A stretch of 64,000 nucleotides of DNA from positions 62,001-126,000 of the forward strand of contig NZ_JACGFN010000003.1 in the NCBI RefSeq assembly GCF_016950255.1. Direction: 5' to 3'. The DNA is from Pectobacterium brasiliense (GTDB taxonomy: Bacteria; Pseudomonadota; Gammaproteobacteria; Enterobacterales; Enterobacteriaceae). Made by a program: the position numbers and the translations under genes. Shown here piece by piece: positions 28,454 to 36,916 of this stretch. Below the pieces are notes generated by a model. The model made no database searches. It was not told the origin of the DNA and saw only the letters and a list, made by a program, of their open reading frames with translations. The first letter of the stretch is position 1. Every line of letters begins with the position of its first letter.

Positions 28454-30124
28454 ATGAAGCAAAATACGGGGAACTGGCGTGAAACTGACGTGGTTGTCAT
28501 CGGCGGTGGTGCAACGGGAGCAGGAACGGCACGGGACTGTGCCCTGCGCGGACTGCGCTGCCTGCTGCTTGAACGTTATGATATTGCGACTGGCGCGACC
28601 GGGCGTAATCACGGCTTATTACACAGCGGTGCCCGCTATGCGGTAACCGATGGCGAGTCTGCCCGTGAATGTATTGAAGAAAACCAGATTCTCCGACGGA
28701 TTGCTCGCCACTGTATTGAACCTACTGACGGTCTGTTTATCACCTTGCCCGAAGACGATCTTGGTTGGCAGGCACAGTTTATTACCGCCTGCCAGCAGGC
28801 GGGAATTCGCGCGCAGGCGTTGGATCCGCGGGAAGCGTTACGACTGGAACCGGCAGCAAACCCGGCGCTGATTGGCGCGGTGCGCGTGCCGGATGGTTCG
28901 GTCGATCCTTTTCGCCTGACGGCAGCCAACATGATTGATGCTTGCGAGCACGGCGCGGAAGTGCTGACCTATCATGAGGTTATCGGACTGATTCGTCAGG
29001 GCGACCGTATTACCGGCGTGCGCGTTTTCGACCATAAAAAAGGTGTAGAAACAGAAATTTATGCACAGGTGGTGGTCAACGCGGGCGGTATTTGGGGACA
29101 ACACATTGCGGAATATGCCGATCTGCGCGTGCGCATGTTCCCGGCAAAAGGCGCGCTGTTGATTCTTGGACACCGCATCAACAACATGGTGATCAACCGC
29201 TGCCGTAAACCGGCGGATGCCGACATTCTGGTGCCGGGCGATACCATTTCGCTGATTGGCACTACCTCAACCCATATCGATTACGATCAAATCGACAATA
29301 TGCTGGTAACACCTGCCGAGGTGGAAACGCTGATGCGGGAAGGCTCAATGCTGGCACCGACGCTGGCGAGCACGCGCATTCTACGCGCCTATGCCGGTGT
29401 CCGACCGCTGGTTGCTAACGATAGTGACCCGAGCGGACGTAGCGTAAGTCGCGGCATTGTCTTGCTCGACCATGCCAGCCGCGACGGGCTGGAAGGATTT
29501 ATTACCATCACCGGCGGCAAGCTGATGACCTACCGCCTAATGGCGGAGTGGGTGACTGACGCTATTTGCAAAAAGCTGGGTCATGACGTGGCCTGCTCGA
29601 CGGCACAGACGCCGCTGCCCGGTTCTGAATCGCTGGAGGAGCTGAAATCCGCTCCTCACCCCCTGTCTGCTTACCCTGCGGCAAAACCGCTCTCTGCGCC
29701 GCTGCGCGGTTCGGCGATTTATCGCCACGGTGAACGTGCCGGAAGGATGCTGTCCGGTGAGCGTCTGGACCGCAGTCTGGTGTGCGAATGTGAGGCGGTG
29801 ACGGCGGGAGAAGTGCGCTACGCCGTGGAATCGTTACAGGTGAATAACCTGATTGATTTACGTCGGCGCACTCGCGTGGGTATGGGCACCTGTCAGGGTG
29901 AACTCTGTGCCTGTCGTGCGGCGGGTCTGCTGTGCCGTCTGGGTACCGCGACGCCGGAGCAGTCGCTCACGCAGCTCAGTCAGTTTTTGAACGAACGCTG
30001 GAAAGGCATTCGCCCGATTGCGTGGGGCAATGCGCTGCGCGAAAGCGAGTTTACCAGCTGGATTTATCAGGGATTGTGCGGCCTGACGGCCAGCGACAGT
30101 CAGGAGGATCGTCATGCGTTATGA
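28454..30124 (+). CDS. glpA: Anaerobic glycerol-3-phosphate dehydrogenase, FAD subunit A
   Basis: GlpA is the catalytic FAD subunit of the GlpABC complex, which oxidises glycerol-3-phosphate to dihydroxyacetone phosphate with fumarate or nitrate as final acceptor. The 556-residue protein has an N-terminal dinucleotide-binding motif VVIGGGATGAGTARD (about 14-28), a DAO-type domain, and a C-terminal BFD-like [2Fe-2S] domain with cysteines in VCECEAVTAG and GTCQGELCACRAAG. It is slightly longer than E. coli GlpA (542). GGAGCGAG precedes the ATG. It overlaps glpB by 11 bases. Confidence 0.96.
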   Translation: MKQNTGNWRETDVVVIGGGATGAGTARDCALRGLRCLLLERYDIATGATGRNHGLLHSGARYAVTDGESARECIEENQILRRIARHCIEPTDGLFITLPEDDLGWQAQFITACQQAGIRAQALDPREALRLEPAANPALIGAVRVPDGSVDPFRLTAANMIDACEHGAEVLTYHEVIGLIRQGDRITGVRVFDHKKGVETEIYAQVVVNAGGIWGQHIAEYADLRVRMFPAKGALLILGHRINNMVINRCRKPADADILVPGDTISLIGTTSTHIDYDQIDNMLVTPAEVETLMREGSMLAPTLASTRILRAYAGVRPLVANDSDPSGRSVSRGIVLLDHASRDGLEGFITITGGKLMTYRLMAEWVTDAICKKLGHDVACSTAQTPLPGSESLEELKSAPHPLSAYPAAKPLSAPLRGSAIYRHGERAGRMLSGERLDRSLVCECEAVTAGEVRYAVESLQVNNLIDLRRRTRVGMGTCQGELCACRAAGLLCRLGTATPEQSLTQLSQFLNERWKGIRPIAWGNALRESEFTSWIYQGLCGLTASDSQEDRHAL

Positions 30125-31376
30125 CGTTGTGATTATCGGCGGCGGACTGGCGGGATTGACCTGCGGTATTCGCCTGGCGGAGCAGGGGAAACGCTGTGCC
30201 ATTGTTAGTGCGGGGCAGAATGCGCTGCATTTTTCTTCCGGCGCGCTGGATTTACTCTCTCATCTCCCCGACGGACAGCCCGTGAGTCAGCCGCTCGATG
30301 CGCTGGATGAACTGGCGCGTCAGGCTCCTCACCATCCTTATTCCCGTATGGGGGCGGCGGCAGTGGCGGCGCTGTTGCCACAGGCCGAGGCGCTGCTGGA
30401 ACGCAGCAATATCACCCTGCTGGGTAATCATCAGCAAAACCACTGGCGCATGACGCCGCTAGGTAAATTTCGCGCCTGCTGGCTGAGTCCGGTCGATGGC
30501 GTCACGCGTGGTCTGCCGGATTCCCGCTTTGGCGATAATCCGCTGATTGCGGGTATCGAAGGCTTTCTGGATTTTCAGCCCCGTATTGTGGCCGGTACGC
30601 TTCAGACGCAGGGGATCGCGGCACGCAGTGATGAACTCAAGCTGCCCGTGTTGGATAGGTTGCGTCAGAACCCCAGCGAATTCCGCGCGGTCAATATCGC
30701 CCGTGTGCTCGACCGACCAGAAAATCGCTCGGCGCTGCTGGAGGAGCTATCGCTTCTGGCTAACGGCAACGATGCCATCATCATGCCTGCCTGTCTGGGC
30801 TTGGACAGTCCTGAAATCATCAATGAACTTGCTGATGCGTTAGGTAAACCGGTGCTGCTGCTGCCGACATTACCACCGTCATTGCTCGGGTTACGCCTGC
30901 ATCAGGCGCTGTCGCAGCGCTTTCGCCAACTGGGCGGCATGGTGATGCCGGGCGATCGTGCGGTGCGCGCCTCGCTGTCGCCGCAGGAGATTGCGATCCA
31001 TAGCCACCATCATCGCGATATTCCTCTGCGGGCGAAGCACGCGGTGCTGGCGAGCGGCAGCTTCTTCAGTAACGGATTGGTGACGACATTCGATCGGGTG
31101 ACCGAGCCGGTCTTTGGGCTGGACGTTCGATTCGCTGATCAGCGCGAGGGCTGGAGCCAGCAGGATGTGTTTGCGCCACAGCCTTATATGCAATTTGGCG
31201 CGATTGTCGATGAACACCTGCATCCGTGCATTGGGGGCGAAACGGTCAACAACCTGTACGCGATTGGCGCGGTGCTGGAAGGCTTCGACCCGATTATGCA
31301 GGGATGTGGAGCGGGGGTTTCCTTGCTCAGCGCACTTCATGTTGCCGAACAGATTTTGAAGGAGGGCAACCCATGA
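30114..31376 (+). CDS. glpB: Anaerobic glycerol-3-phosphate dehydrogenase subunit B
   Basis: GlpB is the second flavoprotein-like subunit of the anaerobic glycerol-3-phosphate dehydrogenase, linking GlpA to the membrane subunit GlpC. The 420-residue length is that of E. coli (419). It starts MRYDVVIIGGGLAGLTCGIRLAEQGK, a Rossmann-type FAD/FMN-binding motif, and ends with GCGAGVSLLSALHVAEQIL. It overlaps glpA by 11 bases and glpC in an ATGA arrangement, so the three genes are translationally coupled. Confidence 0.95.
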   Translation: MRYDVVIIGGGLAGLTCGIRLAEQGKRCAIVSAGQNALHFSSGALDLLSHLPDGQPVSQPLDALDELARQAPHHPYSRMGAAAVAALLPQAEALLERSNITLLGNHQQNHWRMTPLGKFRACWLSPVDGVTRGLPDSRFGDNPLIAGIEGFLDFQPRIVAGTLQTQGIAARSDELKLPVLDRLRQNPSEFRAVNIARVLDRPENRSALLEELSLLANGNDAIIMPACLGLDSPEIINELADALGKPVLLLPTLPPSLLGLRLHQALSQRFRQLGGMVMPGDRAVRASLSPQEIAIHSHHHRDIPLRAKHAVLASGSFFSNGLVTTFDRVTEPVFGLDVRFADQREGWSQQDVFAPQPYMQFGAIVDEHLHPCIGGETVNNLYAIGAVLEGFDPIMQGCGAGVSLLSALHVAEQILKEGNP

Positions 31377-32584
31377 GCCTGCTTAGCGATAACAGTTTTG
31401 AAGATTGCATTAAGTGTACGGTGTGTACCACATACTGTCCGGTTTCACGCGTGAACCCGCTTTATCCTGGCCCGAAACAGGCTGGACCGGACGGCGAACG
31501 CCTGCGGCGAAAAGATCCGGCGCTGTATGATGATGCGCTGAAATACTGCACCAACTGCAAACGTTGTGAGGTCGCGTGCCCGTCGGATGTCAAAATTGGT
31601 GACATTATTCAGCGTGCAAAGGGGACGCACAGCACCCACAAGCCGACGCTGCGCGATGCGATTCTGAGCCATACCGATCTCATGGGGTCGATTGCCACGC
31701 CGTTTGCGCCGCTGGTGAATACGGCGACCAGCCTGAAACCGGTGCGCCAACTGCTGGATAAAGCGTTGAAAATCGACCATCGTCGCCAGTTGCCGAAATA
31801 TTCATTCGGCACTTTCCGGCGCTGGTATCGTCAGCAGGCTGCAAAGCAGCAGGCCTATGATGAGCAGATTGCCTACTTCCACGGCTGCTATGTGAACTAC
31901 AACCATCCACAGCTGGGTAAAGATCTGGTTCAGGTCTTTAACGCGATGGGTATTGGTGTCCAGTTGCTGAATAAAGAGAAGTGCTGCGGTGTGCCACTGA
32001 TCGCCAATGGTTTTCACGACAAGGCCAGAAAGCAGGCGCACGCCAATATCAAATCGCTGGATGAGGCGATCAATCAGAAATCCCTGCCGGTAGTCGCGAC
32101 GTCATCCAGCTGTACGTTCACGCTGCGGGACGAGTATCCACATCTGCTGGGCGTGGATAACGGCCATGTGCGCGATGGCATCGAACTGGTGACGCGCCAG
32201 CTCTACCGCTTGCTGGAAGAAGAGGGACGCACGCTGCCGCTGGGTAAATTGCCGCTGCGGGTGGCGTATCACACGCCCTGCCATCTGGAGAGGATGGGCT
32301 GGACGGCGTATACCCTGGCACTGCTGCAACGCATCCCCGGTCTTGAGCTGGTGATGCTGGATTCCCAGTGCTGTGGCATTGCGGGCACCTACGGCTTCAA
32401 GAAAGAGAACTACGCCACGTCGCAAGGCATTGGCGCACCGCTGTTCCAGCAGATTGAAGAGAGCGGCGTCGATATCGTGGTAACGGACTGCGAAACCTGT
32501 AAATGGCAGATTGAGATGTCGACCAGCAAACGGTGTGAACACCCGATCACCCTTTTGGCGAGGTCATTGGCGCAGCCAGAGTAA
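31373..32584 (+). CDS. glpC: Anaerobic glycerol-3-phosphate dehydrogenase, iron-sulfur subunit C
   Basis: GlpC anchors the GlpAB dimer to the membrane and passes electrons to menaquinone. The 403-residue protein has two N-terminal ferredoxin-type [4Fe-4S] motifs, CIKCTVCTTYCP (about 13-24) and CTNCKRCEVACP (about 59-70), then two cysteine-rich CCG domains with NKEKCCGVPL and SQCCGIAGTYG. I use ATG at 31373, overlapping the glpB stop; a frame from 31226 inside glpB is unsupported. It is the last gene of glpABC, and the RyhB region follows. Confidence 0.96.
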   Translation: MSLLSDNSFEDCIKCTVCTTYCPVSRVNPLYPGPKQAGPDGERLRRKDPALYDDALKYCTNCKRCEVACPSDVKIGDIIQRAKGTHSTHKPTLRDAILSHTDLMGSIATPFAPLVNTATSLKPVRQLLDKALKIDHRRQLPKYSFGTFRRWYRQQAAKQQAYDEQIAYFHGCYVNYNHPQLGKDLVQVFNAMGIGVQLLNKEKCCGVPLIANGFHDKARKQAHANIKSLDEAINQKSLPVVATSSSCTFTLRDEYPHLLGVDNGHVRDGIELVTRQLYRLLEEEGRTLPLGKLPLRVAYHTPCHLERMGWTAYTLALLQRIPGLELVMLDSQCCGIAGTYGFKKENYATSQGIGAPLFQQIEESGVDIVVTDCETCKWQIEMSTSKRCEHPITLLARSLAQPE

Positions 32585-32669
32585 CAAACGGAAGGGGAGC
32601 AAAACGGGCTGTCACTTAGTCCGTATTGAGAATAAGAATTTATCGCAAAAAGCACTTTACAAGTGCGAA

Positions 32670-32684
32670 TGATAATGATTATTA
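32670..32684. promoter_or_regulatory. Fur box overlapping the ryhB promoter
   Basis: TGATAATGATTATTA matches the 7-1-7 Fur consensus TGATAAT-N-ATTATCA at 13 of 14 positions. A plausible -35 (TTTACA, 32656-32661) and -10 (TATTAT, 32680-32685) overlap it, so iron-loaded Fur would block the promoter, exactly the logic of E. coli ryhB. Confidence 0.9.
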
Positions 32685-32691
32685 TTGCTGT

Positions 32692-32829
32692 GCGTTCCGG
32701 GGAACGATGTCATGTGCCTGTGTTAATTACCGATGGTGTTCATGATGATCCGGTTTCCCTGTGAAGGCACGACATTGCTCACATTGCTTCCAGTATTATT
32801 TAGCCAGCTCGGGTGCTGGCTTTTTTTTT
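32692..32829 (+). ncRNA. ryhB: RyhB small regulatory RNA
   Basis: RyhB is the Hfq-dependent iron-sparing RNA that represses mRNAs of iron-using proteins under iron starvation. The core 32767-32820 reads nearly as in E. coli: the seed with CACGACATTGCTCACATTGC, then TTCCAGTATTATTTAGCCAG, and a terminator stem GCCAGC/GCTGGC (32803-32808 with 32815-32820) plus nine Ts to 32829. A near-perfect Fur box lies upstream. The location next to yhhW and gntR also matches E. coli. The 5' end is inferred from the promoter at 32656-32685; it would give about 138 nt instead of 90, with a 5' hairpin at 32693-32706. A second, internal start closer to the core is possible. Confidence 0.92.
32803..32829 (+). terminator. 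Rho-independent terminator of ryhB
   Basis: GCCAGC (32803-32808) and GCTGGC (32815-32820) form a perfect stem with loop TCGGGT, followed by nine Ts. It also serves as the Hfq-binding 3' end of the RNA. Confidence 0.95.
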
Positions 32830-32951
32830 GCAATTCTCCTCCAGCCCGGCATCCCGTTCTGATTTTTCGAACAGAGCGGTGAGTTTTTTGCGCTATCTTA
32901 TTTACCGCCGCCCGTTACACTTTCCTTATCAAAAACGCGGGAGGAAATAAC

Positions 32952-33647
32952 ATGATCTATTTACGTCAAGCGCAAGATCGCGGACATGCGAATCACGGCT
33001 GGCTCGACAGCTGGCACACGTTCTCATTTGCCGATTATTACGATCCTGATTTCATGGGATTTTCGGCACTGCGCGTCATTAATGAAGACGTCATCGAAGG
33101 CGGTCAGGGCTTTGGCACACATCCGCACAAAGATATGGAAATTCTGACCTATGTATTGTCCGGTGCGGTTGAACATCAGGACAGCATGGGGAATAAAGAG
33201 CAGGTGCCAGCGGGCGAATTCCAGATTATGAGTGCGGGCACGGGCATTCGTCACTCCGAATACAATGCCAGCAAAGACGAACAGCTGCATCTGTACCAAA
33301 TCTGGATTATCCCGGAAAAAACCGGGCTGACGCCGCGCTACGAGCAGAAACGCTTTGATGTGCAGCAAGGGCGTCAATTGGTGCTGTCCCCGGATGCGCG
33401 TGAAGGTTCGCTGAAAGTCTTTCAGGACATGACGCTGTGGCGCTGGGCCCTGAAAGCGCAGGAGCAATCGGTGTACCAGATTCAGGCCGATCGTCGCGTC
33501 TGGGTTCAGGTGGTGCGCGGTACGGTAGAGATTAACGGCCAGAAAGCGGAAACCAGCGATGCGTTTGCAGTCTGGGACGAAACGGCGATCTCCGTACACG
33601 CCAGCGAGGACAGCGAAATCCTGCTGTTTGATCTGCCGCCAGTATAA
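32952..33647 (+). CDS. yhhW: YhhW, pirin-family bicupin (quercetin 2,3-dioxygenase-type)
   Basis: A 231-residue pirin-family bicupin; E. coli YhhW can oxidise quercetin in vitro, but its physiological role is unknown. The N-terminal cupin keeps all four metal ligands: His57 and His59 (GFGTHPHKDME), His101 and Glu103 (GIRHSE). The C-terminal cupin (about 150-231) lacks such ligands, typical of the family. GGGAGGAAATAAC precedes the ATG. Its position beside ryhB and gntR matches E. coli, where yhhX lies in between; yhhX is absent here. In a plant pathogen, flavonoid breakdown is an attractive but unproven role. Confidence 0.94.
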   Translation: MIYLRQAQDRGHANHGWLDSWHTFSFADYYDPDFMGFSALRVINEDVIEGGQGFGTHPHKDMEILTYVLSGAVEHQDSMGNKEQVPAGEFQIMSAGTGIRHSEYNASKDEQLHLYQIWIIPEKTGLTPRYEQKRFDVQQGRQLVLSPDAREGSLKVFQDMTLWRWALKAQEQSVYQIQADRRVWVQVVRGTVEINGQKAETSDAFAVWDETAISVHASEDSEILLFDLPPV

Positions 33648-33668
33648 CGGCGAGTGAGAAAAGTGAAG

Positions 33669-33700
33669 AAGCCCACGTAGGAAAGGACGCGGGCTTTTTA
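33669..33700 (+). terminator. Rho-independent terminator after yhhW
   Basis: AAGCCC-A-CGT (33669-33678) pairs with ACG-C-GGGCTT (33687-33696) with one mismatch, followed by TTTTTA. It ends yhhW before gntR. Confidence 0.8.
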
Positions 33701-33808
33701 TTGGTCACGGCCTGACGTCATCATTCAGATTCTGCCCCTTTGCCTTTACCTTCTTAATGCTTTTTTTGTTAGACTTAGATTACTGTTTTTCAGGCATTTT
33801 AGTCGACG

Positions 33809-34804
33809 ATGAAGAAAAAAAGACCCGTTCTCCAGGACGTTGCTGACCGCGTTGGAATTACCAAAATGACGGTAAGCCGTTATTTGCGTAATCCCGCTCA
33901 GGTATCCGCCGCGTTGCAGGAAAAGATCGCTATTGCATTGGATGAGCTGGGCTATATCCCCAACCTCGCGCCGAATATGCTCGCCAGCTCCACCAGTCGG
34001 GCGATTGGCGTGCTGCTGCCGTCATTAACTAATCAGGTTTTCGCCGAAGTCTTGCGCGGGATTGAACGCACGGCGGAAGCACACGGCTACCAGACCATGC
34101 TGGCGCACTATGGCTATCATCCTGACAGAGAAGAGCAGCGTCTGACGTCACTGCTGTCGTATCACATCGATGGGCTTATTCTGGCCGAACGCACCCACAC
34201 GCCGCGAACGCGCCAGATGCTGGACGTTGCTGGCATTCCGGTCGTCGAGCTGATGGATTCCGTCTCGCCCTGTCTGGATATGGCCGTCGGATTTGATAAC
34301 GTTGAAGCTGCCCGACAGATGACGCTGCGTATGGTCGCGCTGGGGCATCGTCATATTGTCTATCTCGGCGCGCGTCAGGATGAGCGTACGATTATGCGCA
34401 GTCAGGGCTACGAGCAGGCGATGTGGGAAAGCGGGCTCAAGAGCTATTGTGTGATGAGCGAGCGGGCGTCTTCCTATTCGCTCGGTGGCGAATTGCTGCG
34501 GCAGACGCAGGTGGAATACCCGCAGGTCGATAGCGTATTTTGCACCAATGACGACTTAGCCGTCGGTGCGATGTTCGAATGTCAGAGGCAGGGGCTGCGC
34601 GTGCCGGATGACATTGGCATAGCCGGTTTCCACGGGCATGACATTGGTCAGGCGATGGTGCCGAAGCTGGCTAGCGTGCTGACGCCGCGTGAACATATGG
34701 GACGCGTCGGCACCGAACAACTGCTGGCTCGTCTGCGGGGCGAGCCAGTTGCGCAGGAGAGGGTCGATGTCGGCTTTACCGTGCTGGACGGAGAAAGCCT
34801 CTAA
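33809..34804 (+). CDS. gntR: GntR, LacI-family repressor of gluconate genes
   Basis: GntR represses gluconate uptake and phosphorylation genes and is released by gluconate. The 331-residue protein has a LacI-type helix-turn-helix (PVLQDVADRVGITKMTVSRYLRNP, about 6-29, whose first part is the recognition region), the hinge helix near 55, and a periplasmic-binding-like sensor domain (SRAIGVLLPSLTNQVFAEVLRGIE onward). It is monocistronic here and convergent with gntK, nine bases apart. Two GntR-type operators lie between gntK and the permease at 35386-35415. Confidence 0.95.
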   Translation: MKKKRPVLQDVADRVGITKMTVSRYLRNPAQVSAALQEKIAIALDELGYIPNLAPNMLASSTSRAIGVLLPSLTNQVFAEVLRGIERTAEAHGYQTMLAHYGYHPDREEQRLTSLLSYHIDGLILAERTHTPRTRQMLDVAGIPVVELMDSVSPCLDMAVGFDNVEAARQMTLRMVALGHRHIVYLGARQDERTIMRSQGYEQAMWESGLKSYCVMSERASSYSLGGELLRQTQVEYPQVDSVFCTNDDLAVGAMFECQRQGLRVPDDIGIAGFHGHDIGQAMVPKLASVLTPREHMGRVGTEQLLARLRGEPVAQERVDVGFTVLDGESL

Positions 34805-34813
34805 GTCGCTGCG

Positions 34814-35326
34814 TTAGCCTGCCGCGCGCAGTGCGTCAACGCAGCGCTGCACAACGTCTTCCCGGGTGCCGTCAATATCGACTTTCAGGACATCCGGCTC
34901 ATCGCTACCCGGTTCTTCCAGCGCATCGAACTGGCTTTTCAGTAGGTCTGTCGGCATGAAGTGGCCTGCTCTGGCTTTGTGACGCTCCAGAACCAGTTCA
35001 AAGCTGCCTTTCAAATAGATAAACACCATCTTTTCGTTGCCTTCGCGCAGGCGGTCGCGGTAACGCTTTTTCAGCGCGGAACAGACGATGATGCCGGTCT
35101 CATTTTTGTGCGCCAGACTGTAGGCAACATCGCTGAGTCGCTCCAGCCACGGTGCGCGATCGTCGTCATTCAACGGCGTGCCGCTGGCCATTTTCTGGAT
35201 ATTCGCACGCGGGTGCAGATCGTCGCCGTCAATAAATTTTGCCTGAATGGCGCGGCCAAGTTCAGCGCCAACTGAGGATTTTCCACTGCCTGATACGCCC
35301 ATCAGAATAATGCTTCGACCTGACAT
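34814..35326 (-). CDS. gntK: Gluconokinase (thermoresistant type)
   Basis: GntK phosphorylates gluconate to 6-phosphogluconate for the Entner-Doudoroff and pentose phosphate routes. The 170-residue cytosolic P-loop kinase has Walker A GVSGSGKS (10-17) and the family motif FIDGDDLHPRANIQKMASGTPL (about 35-56; His and Asp of the gluconate site). It is convergent with gntR and divergent from the GntP-family permease; in E. coli gntK is co-directional with gntR and gntU, so the local arrangement is inverted. The shared 158-base region upstream carries GntR and CRP sites. Confidence 0.95.
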   Translation of the reverse strand: MSGRSIILMGVSGSGKSSVGAELGRAIQAKFIDGDDLHPRANIQKMASGTPLNDDDRAPWLERLSDVAYSLAHKNETGIIVCSALKKRYRDRLREGNEKMVFIYLKGSFELVLERHKARAGHFMPTDLLKSQFDALEEPGSDEPDVLKVDIDGTREDVVQRCVDALRAAG

Positions 35327-35385
35327 AATTTGATCTCTATCTCAAACTGTAAATTAAATGATACTTAATGGTTCCATACTTTAAC

Positions 35386-35415
35386 ATGTTACCCGTATCA
35401 TGTTACCGGTATCAA
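35386..35415. promoter_or_regulatory. Two overlapping GntR operators
   Basis: ATGTTACCCGTATCAT (35386-35401) and ATGTTACCGGTATCAA (35400-35415) both match the GntR palindrome ATGTTA-CCGG-TAACAT with few changes and overlap by two bases. They lie between divergent gntK and the permease gene, so GntR can control both. Confidence 0.85.
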
Positions 35416-35422
35416 ATGATGA

Positions 35423-35438
35423 TGTGATGCATCTCACA
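35423..35438. promoter_or_regulatory. Consensus CRP site between gntK and the gluconate permease
   Basis: TGTGA-TGCATC-TCACA is an exact match to the CRP core consensus, and N6 is itself nearly palindromic. It lies 47 bases before the permease start, next to the GntR operators, giving glucose-repressible expression. Confidence 0.88.
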
Positions 35439-35484
35439 AACAATTAGCCAACCCAGACCGAGTGCCCTAAAGAGATTATTAACG

Positions 35485-36861
35485 ATGACAGAAATCACCT
35501 CCGCCTATAGCGCCAGTGTGTTGTTGACCATTGCCGCTGGTGCAGTCGCACTGTTACTGGTGCTGATTATGCGCTTCCGCGTCCACGCGTTTTTGGCGTT
35601 GACGCTGGTGAGCCTGATCACGGCGCTAGCGACGAAAACCCCTTTTGAGAAACTCGTTCCTACGCTGCTCAGCGGTTTCGGCAGTACGTTGGCATCTGTT
35701 GCCTTGCTGGTTGGTCTGGGGGCAATGATTGGTCGCCTGCTGGAAGTGACCGGTGGCGCAAATGTGCTGGCGGATACGCTAATCAATAAATTTGGTGAGA
35801 AACGTGCGCCTTTCGCGCTGGGTCTTGCCTCTCTGCTGTTCGGCTTCCCGATCTTTTTCGATGCCGGGCTGATCGTGATGCTGCCGATTATTTTCAGCGT
35901 GGCGAAACGTTTTGGTGGCTCAACGCTGACCTATGCGTTCCCTGCGGCGGGCGCGTTTGCTGTTATGCACGCCTTGCTGCCGCCGCATCCCGGTCCGGTT
36001 GCTGCCAGTGAACTGCTGGGTGCCAACATTGGCCTGCTGGTACTGGTTGGTGCTGTGATTGCTTACCCTACCTGGTATCTGGGCGGTTATCTGTTCGGCC
36101 TGTGGGCAGGTAAGAAATTCCATTTGCCGTTGCCGTCTACCTTCCTGACCGAAGTCAAAGCGGATGAGAAGCATACGCCGCCAGCGTTTGGCGTGGTGAT
36201 GTGGGTGTTGCTGCTGCCGCTGATCCTGATCTTCCTCGATACCGGATTGAATACCCTGACGGTAATGGGCGTTATCAGCGGTGATAGCGGTCTGGTGCAG
36301 TTCCTGCGTATGTTAGGGAAAACGCCGATTGCGCTGCTGATTACGGTCTTGTTCGCCATGATTATGTTTAGCGGCCAGCATAGCCGTAGACACCTTGAGA
36401 AGATCTGTGAAGGCGCGCTGGGTCCGGTTTGTTCGATTATTCTGGTCACCGGTGCGGGCGGGATGTTCGGTGGCGTTCTGCGTTCCAGCGGTATCGGCGA
36501 TGCGCTGTCTGGCGCGCTGGCAGATACCGGTATGCCGGTGATTGTAGCGGCGTTTGTGGTGTCTGCTGCACTGCGTGTGGCACAGGGTTCCGCAACGGTA
36601 GCGTTGACGACCACGGCGGCGTTGATGGCACCAGCGGTGGCGGCGACACCTGGCCTCAGTCAGTTCGATCTCTGCTTTATCGTGGTAGCGATTGCGGGCG
36701 GTGCGACCGTGCTGTCGCATGTGAACGACTCAGGCTTCTGGCTGGTTGGCCGTTTCCTCGAAATGGATGAGAAAACGACCCTGAAAACCTGGACGGTGAT
36801 GGAAACGTTGCTCGGCAGTATCGCGTTCCTGATAGCGTTAGTGGGGAGTATTTTCCTCTGA
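35485..36861 (+). CDS. Gluconate:H+ symporter, GntP family
   Basis: A 458-residue polytopic permease with about 12-14 hydrophobic segments. GntP-family signatures are clear: LLPPHPGPVAASELLGANIG (about 167-186), RVAQGSATVALTTTAA near 375 and LSHVNDSGFWLVGRF near 415. The LPPHPGP motif is not found in E. coli GntU as I recall it, so by sequence this is nearer other GntP members (IdnT/GntT-like), although by position it replaces gntU. I leave the symbol open. The shared operator region with gntK and the adjacent gntR make gluconate the most probable substrate. Confidence 0.9.
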   Translation: MTEITSAYSASVLLTIAAGAVALLLVLIMRFRVHAFLALTLVSLITALATKTPFEKLVPTLLSGFGSTLASVALLVGLGAMIGRLLEVTGGANVLADTLINKFGEKRAPFALGLASLLFGFPIFFDAGLIVMLPIIFSVAKRFGGSTLTYAFPAAGAFAVMHALLPPHPGPVAASELLGANIGLLVLVGAVIAYPTWYLGGYLFGLWAGKKFHLPLPSTFLTEVKADEKHTPPAFGVVMWVLLLPLILIFLDTGLNTLTVMGVISGDSGLVQFLRMLGKTPIALLITVLFAMIMFSGQHSRRHLEKICEGALGPVCSIILVTGAGGMFGGVLRSSGIGDALSGALADTGMPVIVAAFVVSAALRVAQGSATVALTTTAALMAPAVAATPGLSQFDLCFIVVAIAGGATVLSHVNDSGFWLVGRFLEMDEKTTLKTWTVMETLLGSIAFLIALVGSIFL

Positions 36862-36867
36862 TGTATT

Positions 36868-36896
36868 TAGCCCCCTCCTTGCGGAGGGAGGCTTTT
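36868..36896 (+). terminator. Rho-independent terminator after the gluconate permease
   Basis: CCCTCC (36873-36878) pairs with GGAGGG (36883-36888), with flanking AGCC/GGCT extending the stem past a bulge, followed by TTTTAG. Confidence 0.8.
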
Positions 36897-36916
36897 AGTC
36901 ACATTTTTATGCCGAT

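Larger units (their letters stand above)
32585..32951. other. glpC-yhhW intergenic region (367 bases) containing ryhB
   Basis: There is no sizeable coding frame. The stretch holds a Fur box (32670-32684), the RyhB RNA (ending at 32829), and about 120 bases before yhhW that should contain the yhhW promoter. GAGGAAATAAC just before 32952 is the yhhW ribosome-binding site. Confidence 0.8.
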
